A DNA stretch of 64,000 bases from BNWE01 sp964369545 (lineage in GTDB: Bacteria; Pseudomonadota; Alphaproteobacteria; UBA3830). Position numbers and translations under genes: made by a program. Below are positions 54,711-62,502 of the stretch, piece after piece. The notes below the pieces were generated by a model, which had not been told where the DNA came from, did not search any database, and worked only from the letters and a program-made list of their open reading frames with translations. Location of the stretch: assembly GCA_964369545.1 (NCBI GenBank), contig CAYJFA010000001.1:162129-226128 (forward strand). The letters are read 5' to 3'. Positions within the stretch are counted from its first letter, which is position 1. The number at the start of each line of letters is the position of its first letter.

Positions 54711-55844
54711 CTACCTCAATATTTTAGAAACATAATTATGCACCATATCTATTCTCATAATATCGTTTAATGTAGTGACTAGCATAAGAAGTATTAATAA
54801 GATAGCACATACAATCATGATATACTCTTGCAGTTTCTTATTAAGCTTTCTATGCAAAATTTGTTCAACCAAGCATATCAAAATTCTTCCGCCATCCAAA
54901 ACAGGCAATGGAAACAAATTTATAAAACCTAAATTCAAAGATAAAGTTACAGTAAACATAATTAAAACAGCGAAATTTCCACTTTTTGATAAATCTCCAG
55001 CAATAGAAGCCATATGAACAATTCCGCCAAAGTCATCTATCGATTTTTTTCCGGCAAACAAATGTGAAAAAACATTAAACATTTCTTTCGTAGCATAAGC
55101 ACAATCTGTAAATCCTCTATAAACAGATTCCAATAAAGAAAGTTTTTCAAAGGTTGGTTCAGCAGATTTCAGGCCTACTAATTTTGTTTTTTTAATCCCT
55201 CCAAAAAGTTTCTTTTTCTCCGTTATTTCCGGAGCAACATTAATCGGCAATTGCTTTCCTACGCGTTCCACAACAAAATCTATTTTTGATTTTTCGCTGG
55301 CAGCAATGTTTATTAAAACTTCTCGATATTTTTCTATGTTTTTTCCATCAATAGATATAATTTTATCGCCTGCCAAAAATCCAGCCTTCTCCGCAGGGCT
55401 TCCTTTTAGTACTTCTCCAATAATCGGGGCATAAGAAGGCATACCATAAAAACATCCCATTAAGACAATTACAATAAAAGCATATAAATAATTCGCAAAA
55501 GGTCCAGCAAAAGCAATTAACATCTTTTCCCAATTACTTTTTGCGATAAATGATTTTGTCTTTTCTTCTCCAGTTAATTTCTCTAAAGAGTCTGCATTCT
55601 CAGTTGTTGATGCGATGTCCCCATCTCCTAACATCATTATATACCCGCCAATCGGCAAAAGAGAAAAGCACCAGCGCGTACCATTTTTATCGCTAAAACC
55701 AAATAACTCAGGTCCCATCCCGATGGAAAATTTTTCTACCTTAACCCCGACTTTTCTGGCGGCAAAATAATGTCCGAATTCATGAGCAAAAACTATCACG
55801 TTAATGATTACAAAAAATGAAATTAAATAATATAAAAAATTCAC
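54711..55844 (-). CDS. rseP: RseP-type intramembrane site-2 zinc protease
   Basis: A 377-residue membrane metalloprotease. The zinc-binding HEFGH occurs at residues 21-25 in the first membrane helix, and the third ligand Asp in the LPVLDGGRI motif in the C-terminal half. One PDZ domain is present (SPAEKAGFLAGDKIISIDG near residue 135); E. coli RseP has two and is longer, while alphaproteobacterial MmpA-like proteins have one. It cleaves membrane-embedded regulators and leftover signal peptides. Confidence 0.94.
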   Translation of the reverse strand: MNFLYYLISFFVIINVIVFAHEFGHYFAARKVGVKVEKFSIGMGPELFGFSDKNGTRWCFSLLPIGGYIMMLGDGDIASTTENADSLEKLTGEEKTKSFIAKSNWEKMLIAFAGPFANYLYAFIVIVLMGCFYGMPSYAPIIGEVLKGSPAEKAGFLAGDKIISIDGKNIEKYREVLINIAASEKSKIDFVVERVGKQLPINVAPEITEKKKLFGGIKKTKLVGLKSAEPTFEKLSLLESVYRGFTDCAYATKEMFNVFSHLFAGKKSIDDFGGIVHMASIAGDLSKSGNFAVLIMFTVTLSLNLGFINLFPLPVLDGGRILICLVEQILHRKLNKKLQEYIMIVCAILLILLMLVTTLNDIMRIDMVHNYVSKILR

Positions 55845-55854
55845 AGACTACACC

Positions 55855-56562
55855 CTACAATGAAATACTTACAAGAGCGAAGGCGATTGAAGCAAATATC
55901 AAACTATCAAGCCTATCTAGCATACCACCATGCCCTGGAAATAATTTTCCCATATCTTTTACTCCGATACGTCTTTTAAAGAAAGATTCTAGCAAATCTC
56001 CGGCGATTGAAGCAAATACGACATATTGAACTATAATAAAGCTGTTTATAACTTCTGGTAATAATGTTCTTGGAAATATTGTAAAAAAAAACAAATTATT
56101 GAAACAATAAAATGCTAAATTCGACAAAAACACCCCTCCCCAAAATCCTGCCCATGTCTTATTTGGACTGATTTTAGGACATAATTTCGGACCACCAATC
56201 ATTTTTCCAAAACAGTACGCTCCAATATCGGTAAAGCTCGCAATAATAATTAAAAAGACGCACCCAGATATACCAAAAACTTTTCTACAATATATAAACG
56301 ACACAACTCCTAATATACAAATTGCAAACGCGCTAAATCGCAAGGCAAAATGTTTTTTTATTTTGTTAGAGAAGATTTCAAATGCCATTACTGCGCAAGG
56401 CACAAAACACAGCAAACAAAATACTTCATAAGAAGCGAAATACATCAGCCCAATCGCCGGAAGAAAAATAAATGACGACAAAATACGAGTAAATAATTCT
56501 TTTCTATTTTTTTTTATCGATCTATCATCTTCTCTTCTCAGCACAACGCCATCACCTACCAT
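55855..56562 (-). CDS. cdsA: Phosphatidate cytidylyltransferase
   Basis: Makes CDP-diacylglycerol from phosphatidate and CTP at the inner membrane. The 235-residue protein has about eight hydrophobic segments. ISPNKTWAGFWGG and RRIGVKDMGKLFPGHGG, followed by DRLDS, form the CDP-DAG synthase signature. ATG 56562, with AAAGG upstream, overlaps the uppS stop by 11 bases; the longer frame to 56664 lies inside uppS and is not preferred. Confidence 0.94.
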   Translation of the reverse strand: MVGDGVVLRREDDRSIKKNRKELFTRILSSFIFLPAIGLMYFASYEVFCLLCFVPCAVMAFEIFSNKIKKHFALRFSAFAICILGVVSFIYCRKVFGISGCVFLIIIASFTDIGAYCFGKMIGGPKLCPKISPNKTWAGFWGGVFLSNLAFYCFNNLFFFTIFPRTLLPEVINSFIIVQYVVFASIAGDLLESFFKRRIGVKDMGKLFPGHGGMLDRLDSLIFASIAFALVSISL

Positions 56563-57247
56563 ATCGCCTTTTCCTATTGGAAAACTCTTCAAGAACGTTT
56601 TTAAGATCATATTCTGAAAAATCCGGCCAATATTTATCAATAAAAAACACCTCTGTATAAGCAATTTGCCACAACAAAAAATTACTTATACGTTGCTCGC
56701 TTGTTCTAATTAATGCATCAGGATCAGGAATTCCTGCTGTATCAAGATAGGATGAAAACATATCCTCCGTAAGAACAGCTGCGTTTATTTTCTCATGTAA
56801 AGTATCTATTGCTATTTTTTTAGCGACCCTAACGATTTCATCTCTACTGGAATAGCTTATAGCCGGAACAACCGTTAACCCGGTGTTGCTCTTCGTTTCT
56901 TGCTCTAATTTCTTTATTTTATTACAGATATCGTCAGGCAATCTTTCCAAGTTTCCTATGGCTTTAATGTGAATATTATTTTTTTTAAAAAAGCCGTCAG
57001 AAATATCAAAAAAATCGCGAAATAAATTCATAAGATAACTTACTTCTTCAGCAGATCTATTCCAGTTTTCAGTTGAAAACATATAATATGTTACATATTT
57101 AACGCCATATTTGCTTAACAGTAAAGTTATGTCTTTAGCTTGTTCATAACCACGCTTGTGCCCCACAAGTGACGGAAGATTATTTTCCTTCGCCCAACGC
57201 CGATTACCATCCAAAATAAAAGCTATATGATTCAATGGTTTACCCAT
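56552..57247 (-). CDS. uppS: Undecaprenyl diphosphate synthase
   Basis: cis-Prenyltransferase that makes the C55 lipid carrier used for peptidoglycan and O-polysaccharide synthesis. The 231-residue protein has HIAFILDGNRRWAKEN (catalytic Asp), GHKRGYEQAK, YMFSTENWNRS, and the closing DALIRTSEQRISNFLLWQ with YTEVFF. It lies one base after frr and overlaps cdsA. Confidence 0.96.
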   Translation of the reverse strand: MGKPLNHIAFILDGNRRWAKENNLPSLVGHKRGYEQAKDITLLLSKYGVKYVTYYMFSTENWNRSAEEVSYLMNLFRDFFDISDGFFKKNNIHIKAIGNLERLPDDICNKIKKLEQETKSNTGLTVVPAISYSSRDEIVRVAKKIAIDTLHEKINAAVLTEDMFSSYLDTAGIPDPDALIRTSEQRISNFLLWQIAYTEVFFIDKYWPDFSEYDLKNVLEEFSNRKRRYGR

Positions 57248-57248
57248 C

Positions 57249-57797
57249 TTACACCTTCATAATCTCTTTTTCTTTGACCGATAAAGAGGTATCTATTTTT
57301 TTTATAAATTCATCCGTCAGCTTTTGAACATCATCCGCTAATTTCTTATGCATATCTTCAGTAATTTCTTTATTTTTTTCCTGCTTTTTTATATCTTCCA
57401 TTCCGTCTCTTCGAATATTCCTTATTGCGATTCTGGCTTGTTCAGAATATTTCCCAGCCAATTTACAAATTTCTTTTCTGCGCTCTTCGCTCAAATCTGG
57501 AATAGCTATACGAATTAACGATCCATCCACAACTGGACTCAATCCTATTGGAGAATTACGAATTGCAATCTCTGTGGGCTTTATTAATGATGAATCCCAT
57601 ACTTGAACTGTCAACAATCTCGCCTCCGGAGCGCCAACTGTGCCAACTTGCTGCAATGGAACTACGTTTCCGTAAGCCTCAACCATAATGTTATCCAAAA
57701 TTGTAACAGACGCCCTTCCAGTTCTGAGTCCTCCGAAATCTTTAAGAAGACTATCAAAGCTTGAATTCATTTTTTTTCTTAAATTTTCTAATAACAT
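57249..57797 (-). CDS. frr: Ribosome recycling factor
   Basis: A 182-residue two-domain factor that splits post-termination ribosomes with EF-G. LLKDFGGLRTGRASVTILD, YGNVVPLQQVGTV, LLTVQVWD and RIAIPDLSEERRKE, followed by AIRNIRRDG, are all invariant RRF segments. It lies 16 bases after pyrH. Confidence 0.97.
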   Translation of the reverse strand: MLLENLRKKMNSSFDSLLKDFGGLRTGRASVTILDNIMVEAYGNVVPLQQVGTVGAPEARLLTVQVWDSSLIKPTEIAIRNSPIGLSPVVDGSLIRIAIPDLSEERRKEICKLAGKYSEQARIAIRNIRRDGMEDIKKQEKNKEITEDMHKKLADDVQKLTDEFIKKIDTSLSVKEKEIMKV

Positions 57798-57813
57798 TTT
57801 TTAATCTCCTCTA

Positions 57814-58524
57814 TTAGGATATGATGGAGCAACAGCCGTCTCCTGACAATACCTTACCAAAATTTCCCTCTTCTTTTATTGAAAAAACAACAATCGGCAT
57901 ACTGTTTTCGCGCGCTAACGTAATTGCGGTTTGATCCATAATACGAATATCTTTTTCTATAGCATCCTTATAAGATAATTTTAATATGAACTCTGCATTC
58001 GCGTTTTTTTCGGGATCGCAATTAAAAACACCTTGTACTTTTGTCGCTTTCATTAAGACATCGCACCCTAACTCCAAAGCTCGCAAAACGGCAGCTGTAT
58101 CAGTAGTAAAATATGGATTTCCAGAACCTGCTGCGCAAATAATCACACGTTTTTTTTCAAAATGCCTCAGAGCCTTTCTACGAATATAAGGCTCACAAAC
58201 AGTGGGCATCGCTATCGCAGAAAGAACTCTTGTCGGCACTTCCATTTTTTCCAGAGAATTTTGAAACGCTATTGAATTCATAACCGTTGCTAACATTCCA
58301 ATATTGTCAGCAGCAGCTCTATGCATTCCATATGCAGCGGCGGAAATCCCGCGAAAAATATTCCCACCACCGATGACGATACATATCTCATATCCATCAT
58401 GATATGCAGTGGCAACCTCTCCCGCAACGCGATCCACTGCTTTTACATCAACGCCGTAACTTAAGCTCCCCATGAGAAACTCGCCTGAAAGTTTTAATAA
58501 AACACGACGTTTTTTATCTTCCAT
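57814..58524 (-). CDS. pyrH: UMP kinase
   Basis: Phosphorylates UMP to UDP. The 236-residue amino acid kinase fold has RVLLKLSGEFLMG at the N terminus, IVIGGGNIFRG, ADNIGMLATVMNS, VIICAAGSGNPYFTTDTAA and ATKVQGVFNCDP. All are canonical for bacterial PyrH. The upstream gene is tsf (39 bases). Confidence 0.97.
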   Translation of the reverse strand: MEDKKRRVLLKLSGEFLMGSLSYGVDVKAVDRVAGEVATAYHDGYEICIVIGGGNIFRGISAAAYGMHRAAADNIGMLATVMNSIAFQNSLEKMEVPTRVLSAIAMPTVCEPYIRRKALRHFEKKRVIICAAGSGNPYFTTDTAAVLRALELGCDVLMKATKVQGVFNCDPEKNANAEFILKLSYKDAIEKDIRIMDQTAITLARENSMPIVVFSIKEEGNFGKVLSGDGCCSIIS

Positions 58525-58563
58525 AATGGGGAATTCCTTTTACTATAACGATAGCAGACTTCT

Positions 58564-59487
58564 TTAGCTTAATTGTGCGGCAACTTCCGCGGCGAAATCA
58601 ACCGTCTGCTTCTCGATTCCTTCTCCAAGCATAAATTTTTCAAAGCCTTTTATAGTGATAGGAGCTCCAATTTCCTTTGATACATTAAGAATAACGTCCT
58701 TTACTTTTGTTGTTCCATCTATCACAAAAACTTGCTCCAAGAGAACAGATTCCTCATAGAATTTTCTAATACGGCCCTCTACGATTTTTTCGATAAATTC
58801 TGCTGGTTTTCCAGTGCTTTTGGCTTGCTCAGTAACAACGCTTTTCTCACGAGCAAGTACTGCTGGATCCAATTCTTCAATCGTTGTTGATTGCGGATTT
58901 GCAGCAGCAATGTGCATAGCTATTTGGCGTCCAAGCTCCATAAGTTTTGCTTTATCTCCACTTGATTCCAGCCCAATTATTATACCAATTTTTCCCATAT
59001 CTGTCGCAACCTTATTATGGACATAAGAAGCCACGACACCATTGGAGACAGATATATGAGATATTCGACGCAATCCCATATTTTCTCCAATAACAGCAAT
59101 TAAATTTGTTAATTCCTCTGACACAGTATGTTCAGATCCAGGATATAAAGTTTTCTTCAGCGATTCCAAATCAAGCATATCCTTATTTGCAATCGCAGCA
59201 ATACATTCAACGTATTTCTGAAAAAGCTCGTTACGCGCAACAAAGTCAGTTTCAGCGTTTACTTCAACTACTGTGCCTTTTTCGCCATCAACACAAACCC
59301 CCACCAAACCTTCAGCAGCAGTTCTTCCTGATTTTTTCGCAGCAGCAGCAAGACCTTTTTTTCTCAGTAAATCAATCGCATCTTCGATATTGCCATTACA
59401 TTCGACAAGAGCCTTTTTGCAATCCATCATTCCAGCACCAGTGCGCTCCCTTAAAATTTTCACATCATTTGGCGTGATATCAGACAT
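58564..59487 (-). CDS. tsf: Elongation factor Ts
   Basis: Nucleotide exchange factor for EF-Tu. The 307-residue protein has the N-terminal UBA-like domain (VKILRERTGAGMMDCKKAL), the core KSGRTAAEGLVGV and the TDFVARNELFQ motif that contacts EF-Tu, and IAMHIAAANPQS in the second half. It lies 56 bases after rpsB, the usual order. Confidence 0.97.
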   Translation of the reverse strand: MSDITPNDVKILRERTGAGMMDCKKALVECNGNIEDAIDLLRKKGLAAAAKKSGRTAAEGLVGVCVDGEKGTVVEVNAETDFVARNELFQKYVECIAAIANKDMLDLESLKKTLYPGSEHTVSEELTNLIAVIGENMGLRRISHISVSNGVVASYVHNKVATDMGKIGIIIGLESSGDKAKLMELGRQIAMHIAAANPQSTTIEELDPAVLAREKSVVTEQAKSTGKPAEFIEKIVEGRIRKFYEESVLLEQVFVIDGTTKVKDVILNVSKEIGAPITIKGFEKFMLGEGIEKQTVDFAAEVAAQLS

Positions 59488-59543
59488 TATACTTCTCCTA
59501 ATCTTTATCTATTAATAAAATAAATACCGCTCTAGTATCTACA

Positions 59544-60320
59544 TTACTCGGCGGACTCTTCCTTTTCTTCTGAAGGTTCGGTGGTCACGGTATTTTCTTC
59601 GATAGGATTCTCAAGCGCCCCAACATCAACTCCAGCCTTCGTTAATCCTTTTTGAATGCCGTTTATAATTGCGCTTTCCATAAGAGAACAATATAAATCG
59701 ATTGCCCTCACAGAATCATCGTTTCCAGGAATTGGATAATCAATAACCGAAGGATCAGCATTAGTATCACAAATACCTATCACAGGAATACCTAAAACTT
59801 TCGCTTCTTCAACCGCAGTTTTGTCTGTTAAAACATCCAAAACAAATAATAACGATGGCGTACCACCCATATTTCTGACGCCGCCAAGAGCTTTTTGAAG
59901 TTTTTCTGCTTTCCTTTGTAGGGTTAAGACTTCTTTCTTCTTAAGTGCGATCTCAGTATCACTAAGCCTACCTTCTAGATTTTCTAATTTTTTGATCGAC
60001 TGTGAAACGGTCTTCCAATTTGTCAACATACCGCCAAGCCAGCGATGATTAACATAATATTGTCCGCACTTTGATGCGGCTTCCGCAACCCTATCACTTG
60101 ACTGTCTTTTTGTTCCGACAAATAAAATACGTCCACCATCGGAAGCAATTTCACTGGCAATATTTAGCGCCTCCTGCAACATAACTAACGTACGATCTAA
60201 ATTTATGATATGTATTTTATCCTTGGCTCCAAATATATATGGTGCCATTTTAGGATTCCAGCGTCTTGTTTGATGTCCAAAATGTACACCGGCATCTAAT
60301 AAAGTTCTAATATCCAACAT
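59544..60320 (-). CDS. rpsB: 30S ribosomal protein S2
   Basis: A 258-residue S2 protein. RTLLDAGVHFGHQTRRWNPK, FVGTKRQSSDRVAEAA, YVNHRWLGGMLTNWKTV, DVLTDKTAVEEAKVLGIPV and NDDSVRAIDLYCSL are canonical. The C terminus is acidic (EENTVTTEPSEEKEESAE). It is the first gene of the operon running to lpxB, preceded by a 130-base leader and a promoter at 60458-60486. Confidence 0.98.
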   Translation of the reverse strand: MLDIRTLLDAGVHFGHQTRRWNPKMAPYIFGAKDKIHIINLDRTLVMLQEALNIASEIASDGGRILFVGTKRQSSDRVAEAASKCGQYYVNHRWLGGMLTNWKTVSQSIKKLENLEGRLSDTEIALKKKEVLTLQRKAEKLQKALGGVRNMGGTPSLLFVLDVLTDKTAVEEAKVLGIPVIGICDTNADPSVIDYPIPGNDDSVRAIDLYCSLMESAIINGIQKGLTKAGVDVGALENPIEENTVTTEPSEEKEESAE

Positions 60321-60457
60321 TTATTTATCTCCTTCTTCGGTTAAACCTCCGCAAAACTTAAACTGCAACTTCCTGCAGACCGAATGGAAACATCGAATCA
60401 TTCGAGTTGCCATTTTTTGCGTGCGTAATCTAGAAAACCAACATGTTCTCTTGATAC

Positions 60458-60486
60458 TTTATATACGGAACTATAAAAAAAAACAA
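60458..60486 (-). promoter_or_regulatory. Predicted promoter of the rpsB operon with a long leader
   Basis: Minus-strand boxes TTGTTT and TATAAA are spaced by 17 bases, giving a start near 60451 and about 130 bases of leader before rpsB. The leader contains a small inverted repeat (CTGCA...TGCAG region, about 60361-60380), and S2 autoregulates through its leader in other bacteria. Whether that applies here is unknown. Confidence 0.5.
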
Positions 60487-60548
60487 CTGTACTGAAACTG
60501 AAATAAAAGCTAGAATCTAAAAAGATATCCTGAAATGAAGAATAAACA

Positions 60549-61469
60549 ATGCATAATTTAAAGTATTTGATTACCCTTCTCATATGCTTTTTTTTTATAA
60601 TGCATGCCAGCTGTCAAGACAAAACAGAAATTTATGACGCAGTTTATGTAATCAACCTTGATCGATCACCAGATAGACTTAAAAAAATATCAAAACAGCT
60701 AAATGATATTGGAATAAAATTCAGAAAATTTAAAGCAATAGACGGAAATAAGCTGAAAATCGTGAATGTTAAAACAGGACAAACTGAAGACCCAAAAACA
60801 TTTACGATAAAGAAAAAATTTGAAAATAATGATGAATACATAGTATCCACAGAAAGCTGTTCGGCAAAATATAAAACTGATAAAAAGATTTGCAACAGGT
60901 ATCTTTGCTATGGAGAAATTGGATGTGCAATGAGCCATCTAGGAATAATGCACGATATCGTGAAAAATAATTTTAGAAAAACAATAATTTTAGAAGATGA
61001 TATTATTTTCGAAAAAAATTTCAAAGACGACTTAAAATTAACTCTTATTAATACTCCAGATAATTTCGACATCTTGTTTCTAGATGTAGGAATGAACGCA
61101 TACTACGTAGATTTAGATCTTCCCGTTAATGAGCGTGTCTACATCGCTAATCCAGCAAGGCTATTACGAAATTTTGCTCAAATTTCAGACAACAAATATC
61201 TAGCAACCATCTCTGAGACAAATAATCTATGGGGAACACATGCATATTGTGTAAGCTTAGGGGGAGCAAAAAAAATAATATCAAGCTATAACCCTATTAT
61301 AGAACCAATAGATGAGCATCTTTTTCATAATCCTGAAATAAACAATTCTAGAACAAAACGTTATGTTGCCAGAAAAAAAATGCTGTATATTTCAGACGAA
61401 CCTTCACTTATCTGTACAATGGGTAGAAATGGCGCCGCTACACAAAATACTTTTTATAGTAAAAAATAA
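60549..61469 (+). CDS. Exported GT25-family glycosyltransferase-like protein
   Basis: A 306-residue protein. Residues 1-21 look like a signal peptide with a possible lipobox (MHASC). From residue 28 it is a GT25 domain (LOS/LPS beta-galactosyltransferase family): YDAVYVINLDRSPDRLKK, FRKFKAIDG, GEIGCAMSHLGIMHDI, TIILEDDIIFEKNF with the donor-binding acidic residues, and WGTHAYCVSLGGAKKI. GT25 enzymes normally work inside the cytoplasm, so an export signal is unusual. It forms a tandem pair with the next gene (12-base gap), with about 35 percent visible similarity in the motifs. It is divergent from rpsB. Confidence 0.8.
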   Translation: MHNLKYLITLLICFFFIMHASCQDKTEIYDAVYVINLDRSPDRLKKISKQLNDIGIKFRKFKAIDGNKLKIVNVKTGQTEDPKTFTIKKKFENNDEYIVSTESCSAKYKTDKKICNRYLCYGEIGCAMSHLGIMHDIVKNNFRKTIILEDDIIFEKNFKDDLKLTLINTPDNFDILFLDVGMNAYYVDLDLPVNERVYIANPARLLRNFAQISDNKYLATISETNNLWGTHAYCVSLGGAKKIISSYNPIIEPIDEHLFHNPEINNSRTKRYVARKKMLYISDEPSLICTMGRNGAATQNTFYSKK

Positions 61470-61481
61470 AGATATTTAATT

Positions 61482-62372
61482 ATGAATTTGATTTTAAAAA
61501 ACATATCAGTTGTTTGCACATTGTTGGTATTCGCTTGCTCTAAGCAAGAAACGAATATCGATTCTAATATAAATGACATTACTCCATATGATGCTATTTA
61601 CGTCATCAGCTTAGATAGAACACCAGATCGCTTCAATAGTATAAAAAAAAGGCTGAATGACTTTGAACTAGAACCGCTGAGATTTTCCGCGGTAGATGGA
61701 TATGATATCTCGCTTACTAATAAAAAAACCGGAGAGATTATTTGTGGTAAGCAAAAAATGCAAAATATAAAAAAATACGCAAATATAAAATCAGAATTAT
61801 ATCATGTTGAATATAACGAGAAATATAAAGATGCTGAATTTGATTTAAGTACCAAGAATAGCAACTTTTCGGCAGGAGAAATCGGAGTTACATTCAGTCA
61901 TAGAGCAATCTGGGCAGATGTTATAAAAAATAAATATAAAAAAGTTATTGTATTTGAAGATGATGCAATTCCCCTCAAAAATTTCAAGGAAAATTTGTTC
62001 GATTTACTAAAAAACATTCCTCAAGACTCAGATATTACTTTTATAAGTGTAGGGATTCGTAAAGATAAATCATATTACTATCCTGATATAGACAAAATTT
62101 TCAGAGATTTTGATAATGTCCCTAATAATAAGTTTGTAGCAAAAATACAATCGACTAATCGTATTTACGGAATGTTTGCTTATATAGTCGGTGAAAACGG
62201 CGCTAAAAAATTGCTCGACATAACCAACACAGTAAATTATCCGCTTGATGATATTGTATTTCAGCAAGACGGAATCAATAATGGAAAAATAAAAGGATAT
62301 ACATCGAGAAAAAAAATCTGCTCTGTCAGTTTTTCTGACTCAGAAATAAAAAAGATGGGCCGAACTTATTGA
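61482..62372 (+). CDS. Exported GT25-family lipoprotein, paralogue of the preceding gene
   Basis: A 296-residue protein with a convincing lipoprotein signal: a hydrophobic run ending LLVFAC-SKQE. The GT25 domain begins at residue 38 with YDAIYVISLDRTPDRFNS and continues with LRFSAVDGYD, AGEIGVTFSHRAIWADV, KVIVFEDDAIPLKNF and YGMFAYIVGENGAKKL. It is a tandem duplicate of the upstream gene. Attachment to a membrane by lipid with the catalytic domain in the periplasm or at the surface is predicted. Nucleotide-sugar donors are not expected there, so it may use another donor or have another role. Confidence 0.8.
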   Translation: MNLILKNISVVCTLLVFACSKQETNIDSNINDITPYDAIYVISLDRTPDRFNSIKKRLNDFELEPLRFSAVDGYDISLTNKKTGEIICGKQKMQNIKKYANIKSELYHVEYNEKYKDAEFDLSTKNSNFSAGEIGVTFSHRAIWADVIKNKYKKVIVFEDDAIPLKNFKENLFDLLKNIPQDSDITFISVGIRKDKSYYYPDIDKIFRDFDNVPNNKFVAKIQSTNRIYGMFAYIVGENGAKKLLDITNTVNYPLDDIVFQQDGINNGKIKGYTSRKKICSVSFSDSEIKKMGRTY

Positions 62373-62413
62373 TTTTAGACAAACCAATCAAAAATGCTGT
62401 TAATAAAAAATTT

Positions 62414-62480
62414 TTATAAAAGGGTATTTAGATACCAGCCCACAGTTTTTATAATTCCAGTATCAAAATTTTTTTCATAC
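62414..62480 (-). pseudogene. Remnant of the 3' end of a second rfbB copy
   Basis: Minus-strand translation gives EKNFDTGIIKTVGWYLNTLL then TAA. The intact rfbB at 33710-34690 ends EENFDTGIVKTVDWYLNAF, followed by TAA. The similarity starts abruptly at its upstream end. The rest of the gene is absent. It lies between the GT25 pair and the acetoacetyl-CoA synthetase pseudogene. Confidence 0.8.
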
Positions 62481-62502
62481 TATATTTTACAAACTTCCTT
62501 AA

